DNA from: an uncultured Chloroflexota bacterium
GTDB taxonomy: Bacteria; Chloroflexota; Anaerolineae; Aggregatilineales; Phototrophicaceae
Length of the DNA stretch: 5,467 bases
Direction of reading: 5' to 3'
Assembly (NCBI GenBank): GCA_903904765.1
Contig: CAIVEA010000593.1
Coordinates: 1-5,467 of the forward strand
Shown here one piece after another: positions 1 through 3,806 of this stretch (its first letter is position 1; each line of letters begins with the position of its first letter). Under the pieces are notes generated by a model that made no database searches, was not told the DNA's origin, and saw only the letters and a list, made by a program, of their open reading frames with translations. The position numbers and the translations under genes were made by a program.

Positions 1-68
1 AAGTTCACCCCTTTGACCACGCGCCCATCTTTCACATCCAAACAGGGGATAATCCGTTTAGCCAGCAT
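1..68 (-). CDS. hisF: HisF, imidazole glycerol phosphate synthase cyclase subunit (N-terminal fragment, cut by window edge)
   Basis: Only the first 22 complete codons are inside the window. Reading down from 68 the protein begins [20 protein letters not shown], the hallmark first beta-strand of the HisF (beta/alpha)8 barrel, with catalytic Asp11 and Lys19 in place. HisF takes ammonia delivered by HisH and converts PRFAR to imidazole-glycerol phosphate plus AICAR in the cytoplasm. The gene overlaps the end of hisA by 11 bp in another frame, so it is the third gene of the hisH-hisA-hisF run and probably translationally coupled. Two in-frame ATGs are adjacent (69-71 and 66-68). The Shine-Dalgarno GGAGG at 74-78 lies 5 nt from the second ATG and only 2 nt from the first, so I chose 68. 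The identification is firm despite the short length, because this N-terminus is nearly invariant in the family. Confidence 0.93.
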
Positions 69-789
69 CATTCCCTCCAGCCGCCCGTATCGCTTCCGCC
101 ACGCTCATTCGCCCTTCGTACAGCGCCATGCCGATCACCGCTCCCGCCACCGCACCACTCTGCGCCAGTTGCTCGATTTCCGTCACCTGCGACACACCGC
201 CGGAAGCGATCACCTGCAACCCCGTTTTGCGCCCCAGTTCAATCGTGCTTTCCAGATTCACACCCGCCAACCCGCCGTCGCGGCTGACATCCGTATACAA
301 CGCATGCCGCACGCCCAGCCCCGCCATCTGCACACCCAATTCAAACGGAGTCACATTGGCGGCCTCTTGCCAACCGTGCGTGGTCACTTTGCCGTCCCGC
401 GCGTCCAGCGCGATACACACGCGCTCCGCTCCCCAGCGTTTAACCGCTTCCGCCACCAGCGTCGGCTGCTGCACCGCCGCTGTACCGAGTACCACCCGTG
501 TCGCGCCCTGCTGAATCGCCCGTTCAATATCATTCAACTGCCGCAGCCCGCCGCCAAATTGCACAGGAACACCCAGTTGGCTCACCGCCTCCAGAATGCG
601 TCCGTTATCATTCGCGCTGGCGAACGCGCCATCCAGATTGACCATGTGCAGCCATTGTGCGCCTTGCTCAATCCAGCGCCGCGCCGCCGCTAAAGGATCA
701 TCACTGAACACTGTCTGTCGGTTAGGATCACCTTCTTTCAGGCGCACCACTTTCCCGCCGCGCAAATCAATCGCCGGATAGATAATCAT
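58..789 (-). CDS. hisA: HisA, ProFAR isomerase (phosphoribosylformimino-5-aminoimidazole carboxamide ribotide isomerase)
   Basis: A 243-residue protein, the normal family length. It catalyses the Amadori rearrangement of ProFAR to PRFAR, the fourth step of histidine biosynthesis, in the cytoplasm. The sequence is a complete (beta/alpha)8 barrel with internal half-barrel symmetry. The first strand [17 protein letters not shown] carries catalytic Asp8. The phosphate-binding FGGG is at residues 78-81, with GTAAV at 102-106. The second acidic catalytic residue is Asp129 in [16 protein letters not shown] at 166-172 holds the conserved Thr166 and Asp171, and the C-terminal phosphate site ASGG is at 195-198. 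The ATG overlaps the hisH stop as ATGA (4 bp), and a GAGG motif lies upstream inside the end of hisH, which implies coupled translation. The gene sits in the order hisH-hisA-hisF. A dual HisA/TrpF (PriA) activity cannot be excluded from sequence alone, but nothing here points to it. Confidence 0.97.
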
Positions 790-1400
790 CGTTCAATCCT
801 CATGAAGTTCGACAAGATTTGCAAGCCGGTACGCTGGCTTTTCTCCGGGTGGAACTGCACGCCATACACTTGATCGTGCTGAACGCCCGCAGTGAATGGT
901 ATTCCGTAATCCACCGTCATCATCACATCCGATTCCTGTTGCGGCACGCAGTAGTAGCTATGTACGAAATACGCATAGCTTTCCGCGTCCAGTCCGTCCA
1001 GTAGCGGGGAAGGTTTGCGGACTTGTAGATGATTCCAGCCCATGTGCGGCACTTTCAAATCGGGGCTATGCGGAAAGCGCGTCACAGAACCGGGCAGGAT
1101 GCCCAGCCCTTCATGGTTGCCCATTTCATCGCTCCACTCGAACAGGAATTGCATCCCCAGACAAATGCCGAGATAAGGAACGCCCGCCGCCACTGCATCG
1201 CAAATCGGTTGCACCAGTGCCTGTTCGCGCAGCTTTTGCATTCCAGCGCCAAATGCGCCCACCCCCGGCAGGATAATCCGGTCAGCATCGCGCAGTTCCT
1301 TCGGTTCCCGCACAATCTGAATGTCCTGCACACCTAAATGATGGAGCGCATGGAGTACGCTGCGTAAATTACCCGCCCCATAGTCAATGACCGCCAGCAT
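786..1400 (-). CDS. hisH: HisH, glutamine amidotransferase subunit of imidazole glycerol phosphate synthase
   Basis: A 204-residue class I (triad) glutamine amidotransferase, typical HisH length. It hydrolyses glutamine and channels ammonia to HisF. It starts MLAVIDYGAGNLRSV, the standard HisH N-terminus. Visible motifs are PGVGAF at 45-50 (oxyanion strand), the nucleophile elbow GICLGMQ with Cys80, PHMGWN at 118-123, YFVHSYY at 144-150, and FHPEKS with His184 and Glu186 completing the triad. The open frame runs on upstream to 1625, but that extension crosses the promoter, leader peptide and terminator and has no family similarity. The start at 1398-1400 is supported by GGGAG at 1408-1412, 7 nt upstream. 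The stop overlaps the hisA ATG. It is the first structural gene of the operon and is preceded by a His-codon leader and attenuator, so it should be regulated by charged tRNA-His supply. Confidence 0.97.
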   Translation of the reverse strand: MLAVIDYGAGNLRSVLHALHHLGVQDIQIVREPKELRDADRIILPGVGAFGAGMQKLREQALVQPICDAVAAGVPYLGICLGMQFLFEWSDEMGNHEGLGILPGSVTRFPHSPDLKVPHMGWNHLQVRKPSPLLDGLDAESYAYFVHSYYCVPQQESDVMMTVDYGIPFTAGVQHDQVYGVQFHPEKSQRTGLQILSNFMRIER

Positions 1401-1412
1401 ACGCTCACTCCC
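1401..1412 (-). promoter_or_regulatory. Ribosome binding site of hisH
   Basis: On the minus strand GGGAG (1408-1412, part of AAGGGAG) lies 7 nt before the ATG at 1400. It lies just after the U-tract of the attenuator and fixes the hisH start against the much longer open frame. Confidence 0.75.
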
Positions 1413-1417
1413 TTCAG

Positions 1418-1444
1418 AAAACAAAAACCCCGCAAGGTGCGGGG
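1418..1444 (-). terminator. Rho-independent attenuator terminator in the his leader
   Basis: In the minus-strand transcript, CCCCGCA and TGCGGGG form a perfect 7-bp, GC-rich stem (1428-1444) with a 3-nt loop, followed directly by UUUUUGUUUU (1418-1427). This is a textbook intrinsic terminator. It sits between the leader peptide and hisH, 17 nt upstream of the hisH start, so it can only act as an attenuator of the his genes. Its 5' arm is the strand captured by the proposed antiterminator (1436-1487). Confidence 0.9.
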
Positions 1445-1487
1445 ACGTAGACGAAATCCAAGATGAGTCTGCCGTCAGCCGGACACC
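1436..1487 (-). promoter_or_regulatory. Proposed antiterminator hairpin of the his attenuator (2:3 pairing)
   Basis: On the minus-strand RNA, four short helices nest into one interrupted hairpin: GGUGU 1483-1487 with GCACC 1436-1440 (one U-G pair), GG 1479-1480 with CC 1442-1443, GACG 1473-1476 with CGUC 1444-1447, and AGAC 1467-1470 with GUCU 1449-1452. That gives about 15 pairs around a 14-nt loop (1453-1466). It takes up nearly the whole 5' arm of the terminator, so the two structures are mutually exclusive. The pairing was found by hand and no folding energy was computed. Confidence 0.65.
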
Positions 1488-1530
1488 AAAATGCGTTTGA
1501 TATTCGGATGATGATGGTGCAGCACGACGG
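1472..1530 (-). promoter_or_regulatory. Proposed anti-antiterminator (pause) hairpin around the leader peptide (1:2 pairing)
   Basis: In the minus-strand RNA, CCGUC just before the leader start (1526-1530) is complementary to GACGG across the leader stop (1472-1476). Inside it, CACCA over the first two His codons (1515-1519) is complementary to UGGUG (1484-1488). Forming this structure ties up the left arm of the antiterminator and so favours termination. This is the role of the 1:2 hairpin in classical his and trp attenuators. A ribosome stalled on the His codons would disrupt it. Pairing assigned by eye. Confidence 0.55.
1475..1525 (-). CDS. hisL: His operon leader peptide (four consecutive histidine codons)
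   Basis: A 16-codon open frame, GTG start and TGA stop, encoding MLHHHHPNIKRILVSG. Codons 3-6 are CAC CAT CAT CAT. A strong Shine-Dalgarno AAGGAG (1534-1539) lies 8 nt upstream of the GTG, and a promoter lies immediately before that. Downstream are the attenuator terminator and hisH. By analogy with enteric hisL, the peptide itself need have no function. Ribosome stalling at the His codons when charged tRNA-His is scarce would free the antiterminator and let transcription enter hisH-hisA-hisF. When histidine is plentiful, the ribosome reaches the stop, covers the 1484-1488 segment, and the terminator forms. The start is GTG rather than ATG, and the His run is shorter than the seven of the enteric leader. 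Everything except actual translation is visible in the sequence. Confidence 0.88.
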   Translation of the reverse strand: MLHHHHPNIKRILVSG

Positions 1531-1533
1531 TTT

Positions 1534-1539
1534 CTCCTT
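1534..1539 (-). promoter_or_regulatory. Shine-Dalgarno of the his leader peptide
   Basis: AAGGAG on the minus strand, 8 nt from the GTG at 1523-1525. It is the best ribosome binding site in the window and decides that the tiny His-rich frame is translated. It would fall only a few nucleotides from the predicted transcript 5' end. Confidence 0.82.
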
Positions 1540-1548
1540 ATTGGAATA

Positions 1549-1577
1549 AGTGTAGCCAGCAGCGATGGGGTTGTCAA
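1549..1577 (-). promoter_or_regulatory. Sigma70-type promoter of the his operon
   Basis: On the minus strand a consensus -35 TTGACA (1572-1577) is followed by exactly 17 bp and then TACACT (1549-1554; 4 of 6 matches to TATAAT). Transcription would start near 1541-1543, just ahead of the leader Shine-Dalgarno, giving a leader RNA of roughly 125 nt to the end of the terminator U-tract. Confidence 0.8.
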
Positions 1578-1579
1578 CC
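1569..1579. repeat. Short inverted repeat holding both -35 boxes of the divergent promoters
   Basis: GGTTG and CAACC flank a single central base (1574). The plus-strand -35 TTGTCA (1571-1576) and the minus-strand -35 TTGACA (1572-1577) are both inside it. It may simply be the geometric result of two overlapping -35 boxes, or it could be an operator half-site pair. The sequence alone does not decide. Confidence 0.6.
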
Positions 1580-1598
1580 TACCATGAACGGCTACAAT
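1571..1598 (+). promoter_or_regulatory. Sigma70-type promoter for the SAM hydrolase-murA unit
   Basis: TTGTCA (1571-1576; 5 of 6 to consensus), a 16-bp spacer, then TACAAT (1593-1598; 5 of 6). The start point would be near 1604-1606, giving a 5' leader of only about 20 nt that contains the ribosome site GGAG (1614-1617), 6 nt before the ATG at 1624. Its -35 overlaps that of the his promoter on the other strand. Confidence 0.75.
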
Positions 1599-1623
1599 AA
1601 CACTCCGAACGGGGGAGAACCGC

Positions 1624-2463
1624 ATGTCCGCTACTATCGCGATGCTGACCGATTTTGGAATAACCGATGCTTATGTAGGGGTGATGAAAGCCGTCATGAA
1701 GCGCATCAAACCGGATGTGGACTTCGTTGACATCACCCACGACATTCAGCCCCAGAACGTGCGGCAAGGCGCATTCGTCCTGTTCAACAGCTACCGCTAC
1801 TTCGCACCCGGAACGATCTTTGTCGCCGTCGTTGATCCCGGCGTAGGCGGTACGCGCAAGCCGATTGCGGCTTATGTGGGCGATTACACCTTCGTCGCGC
1901 CCGACAATGGCATCCTCTCGTATGTACTCAGCGAATTCGCTAGCCCCACCATCGTCGAACTGACCAATCTGATGTACCAACAGTCCTCGGTGAGCTACAC
2001 CTTTCACGGGCGCGATATTTTCGCCCCGGCTGCGGCCCATCTCGCATCCGGTGTAGCAATACAAAATCTCGGCCCGCTAGTAGATCGCCTGTACAAGCAA
2101 CTGCTACCAACTATCCGCACCAGCGACACGCAGATCAGTGGCAATGTGCTGCACAGTGACCGCTTCGGCAATGTGGTCACATCCATCGGCGAATTGAAGT
2201 GGATTGAGAACCACCGTCTGCTGCTCTCGCCCCGTTTCGGTGCGCGGGAAGCCACCCAAATCATCATGCCCACGACGGCAACCGTGAAAGTCAAAGATGT
2301 GCGGGTGGGCAGCATCCGCCGCACCTATAGCGAAGCAGGCCGTAGCGAAATGCTGGCGCTGGTGGATAGCAACGGCTTCCTCGAAGTAGCCATCAATCAG
2401 GGCAACGCCACAAAACAGCACAATTTCGCGGCGGGCGACCCCGTTGTAATAGAGTTGAAGTGA
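1624..2463 (+). CDS. S-adenosyl-L-methionine hydrolase (adenosine-forming), DUF62 / SAM hydroxide adenosyltransferase family
   Basis: A 279-residue protein of normal family length. Characterised DUF62 enzymes split SAM with water into adenosine and L-methionine; the fold is shared with fluorinase and chlorinase. The N-terminal domain shows MLTDFG at 7-12, VVDPGVGG at 69-76, VAPDNG at 91-96 and FHGRDIFAPAAAHLA at 127-141. The Asp71, Arg78, His128 trio matches the Asp-Arg-His catalytic set described for the archaeal enzyme. The C-terminal domain has HSDRFGNVVT at 177-186 and an SNGFLEVAINQGNA segment at 249-262. No signal peptide or membrane segment is seen, so it should be cytoplasmic. The ATG has GGAG 6 nt upstream and its own promoter (1571-1598). 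It leads directly into murA, with the stop within a few bases of the murA start. The physiological reason for destroying SAM is not well understood. A halogenase is unlikely, because the hydrolase-type Arg and His are present. Confidence 0.92.
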   Translation: MSATIAMLTDFGITDAYVGVMKAVMKRIKPDVDFVDITHDIQPQNVRQGAFVLFNSYRYFAPGTIFVAVVDPGVGGTRKPIAAYVGDYTFVAPDNGILSYVLSEFASPTIVELTNLMYQQSSVSYTFHGRDIFAPAAAHLASGVAIQNLGPLVDRLYKQLLPTIRTSDTQISGNVLHSDRFGNVVTSIGELKWIENHRLLLSPRFGAREATQIIMPTTATVKVKDVRVGSIRRTYSEAGRSEMLALVDSNGFLEVAINQGNATKQHNFAAGDPVVIELK

Positions 2464-2471
2464 CACGCACT

Positions 2472-3806
2472 ATGGAACAATTCATCATCGAAGGCGGTCA
2501 CCCCCTTTCTGGCACGGTTCAAGCCAGCGGCAACAAAAACGCGGCTATCAAAATGATTCCCGCCTGCCTACTAAGCGAAGAACCCATCACGCTTCACAAC
2601 GTCCCCAACATCGGGGATGTGCGTACCACGCTAGACATCATGCGTTCTCTGGGCGCGTCCGTCACATGGGAAGCCGAGAATACGCTCCGCATCCACGCCA
2701 AGAACATCCAGACCACCGATATTGACCCTGCGCTGGCAGGCCGCATCCGTGCCAGCATCGTGTTCGCGGGGCCGATGCTGGCACGCTTCGGTCAGGTGCG
2801 GTTGCCCGTTCCCGGCGGGGATAGCATCGGTGAACGGCGCTTAGACGCGCATGTGCTGGCGCTGAAAAAGTTGGGCGCAGAAATTACCTTTGAAAAAGGT
2901 GCGCTCATCATGCGGGCCAAACACCTGACAGGTACGGACATCCTGCTCACCGAAGCCAGTGTAACCGCCACCGAGAACGCGGTGATGGCTGCATCACTGG
3001 CGCACGGGCGCACCATCATTCGCAATGCAGCCTGCGAACCGCACATCCAGAACCTGTGCGACATGCTCAACGCCTTAGGCGCAAAGATCGAAGGCGCAGG
3101 CACGAACCGCATCATCATCGAAGGTGTTGAACGCCTGCACAGCGGAGAAGCGCGGGTGGGCGCGGACTACATGGAAGTCGGCAGCTTCATCGGCGCGGCG
3201 GTTATGACGGGCGGCGAACTACTCATCACAGGAGCAGACCCGCAATACCTCGACATGATCGAGATCAGCTTCCAACGGCTCGGCGTGGTCTGGGAAACAC
3301 GTGGGGATGACATCTTCGTGCCCGCCACTCAGCCCCTCAGCATCGTCCCTGACCTCGGCAACCGCATGCCGATCATCAAAGCACAGCCGTGGCCGGCCTT
3401 TCCGCCAGACTTGATGAGTATCGCACTGGTCATCGCCACACAGAGCGCGGGGGCAGTAGTCTTTCACGATTGGATGTACGAAAGCCGATTCTTCTTCACC
3501 GATAAGTTGGTTCGTATGGGCGCACGTATCACCCTCTGTGACCCGCATCGCGTGGTCGTACAGGGGCCATCTACCCTGCACGGGCAACCCTATATCACCA
3601 GCCCGGACATCCGTGCAGGTATGGCGATTTTATTGGCGGCGCTGGGCGCAAAAGGTGAAACGCGCATCCACAACATCCAGCAAATTGATCGTGGTTATGA
3701 GAAAGTGGAAACCAAATTACGTCAGTTAGGCGCACACATCCGGCGCGAACGCGCCCCCGGCAACCCGATTGACGAGACGCAAGAAACCGAGATTCATCCG
3801 CATTAA
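2472..3806 (+). CDS. murA: MurA, UDP-N-acetylglucosamine 1-carboxyvinyltransferase (Cys-to-Asp, predicted fosfomycin-insensitive)
   Basis: This 444-residue EPSP-synthase-fold enzyme transfers enolpyruvate from PEP to UDP-GlcNAc, the first committed step of peptidoglycan synthesis in the cytoplasm. It starts MEQFIIEGGHPLSG. Visible residues are Lys22-Asn23 in SGNKNAA, Arg93 in RIRAS, the flexible-loop motif PGGDSIGERRLDAH (114-127), Asp313 in PAFPPDL, Arg381 in DIRAG and Arg407 in IDRGYEKVE. These match substrate-binding or catalytic positions of E. coli MurA. The loop Cys115 of E. coli is Asp117 here, as in mycobacterial and chlamydial MurA, which resist fosfomycin. Compared with E. coli MurA there is a longer segment near 290-308 and a polar C-terminal tail after about 425. 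A GTG at 2460, overlapping the upstream stop as GTGA, would add four residues. I prefer the ATG on family N-termini, but neither has a strong ribosome site. It is probably co-transcribed with the SAM hydrolase. Confidence 0.93.
   Translation: MEQFIIEGGHPLSGTVQASGNKNAAIKMIPACLLSEEPITLHNVPNIGDVRTTLDIMRSLGASVTWEAENTLRIHAKNIQTTDIDPALAGRIRASIVFAGPMLARFGQVRLPVPGGDSIGERRLDAHVLALKKLGAEITFEKGALIMRAKHLTGTDILLTEASVTATENAVMAASLAHGRTIIRNAACEPHIQNLCDMLNALGAKIEGAGTNRIIIEGVERLHSGEARVGADYMEVGSFIGAAVMTGGELLITGADPQYLDMIEISFQRLGVVWETRGDDIFVPATQPLSIVPDLGNRMPIIKAQPWPAFPPDLMSIALVIATQSAGAVVFHDWMYESRFFFTDKLVRMGARITLCDPHRVVVQGPSTLHGQPYITSPDIRAGMAILLAALGAKGETRIHNIQQIDRGYEKVETKLRQLGAHIRRERAPGNPIDETQETEIHPH

Noticed and set aside
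13..693. Long plus-strand open frame opposite hisA
   Set aside because: It is a shadow of hisA. The translation is Arg/His/Pro-rich with no recognisable family, as expected for the antisense of a GC-rich gene.
1428..1444. Reading the hairpin as a plus-strand terminator
   Set aside because: On the plus strand the stem is followed by ACGTAG with no T-run. The T-run exists only in the minus-strand reading.
1418..1560. T-box riboswitch upstream of hisH
   Set aside because: The leader is too short (about 140 nt), I see no T-box consensus or specifier stem, and a translated His-rich leader peptide explains the terminator better.
1599..1623. SAM riboswitch controlling the SAM hydrolase gene
   Set aside because: The predicted 5' leader is only about 20 nt and has no room for an aptamer.
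1401..1625. Upstream extension of the hisH open frame to 1625 (75 extra residues)
   Set aside because: It would translate through the his promoter, the leader peptide in another frame, and the terminator. HisH proteins begin exactly at MLAVIDYGAGN, and a ribosome site supports the ATG at 1400.
1579..2064. Minus-strand open frame opposite the SAM hydrolase, running into the divergent promoter region
   Set aside because: It is antisense to a clear DUF62 gene, has no family features, and would read across both promoters.
2460..2471. GTG start for murA overlapping the upstream stop
   Set aside because: Not excluded. It would give a classic GTGA overlap, but MurA proteins normally begin at the MEQFIIEGG-type sequence, so the ATG at 2472 is preferred.
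3219..3587. Minus-strand open frame inside murA
   Set aside because: The opposite strand is a fully conserved MurA catalytic domain, so this frame is a by-product of its codon usage.
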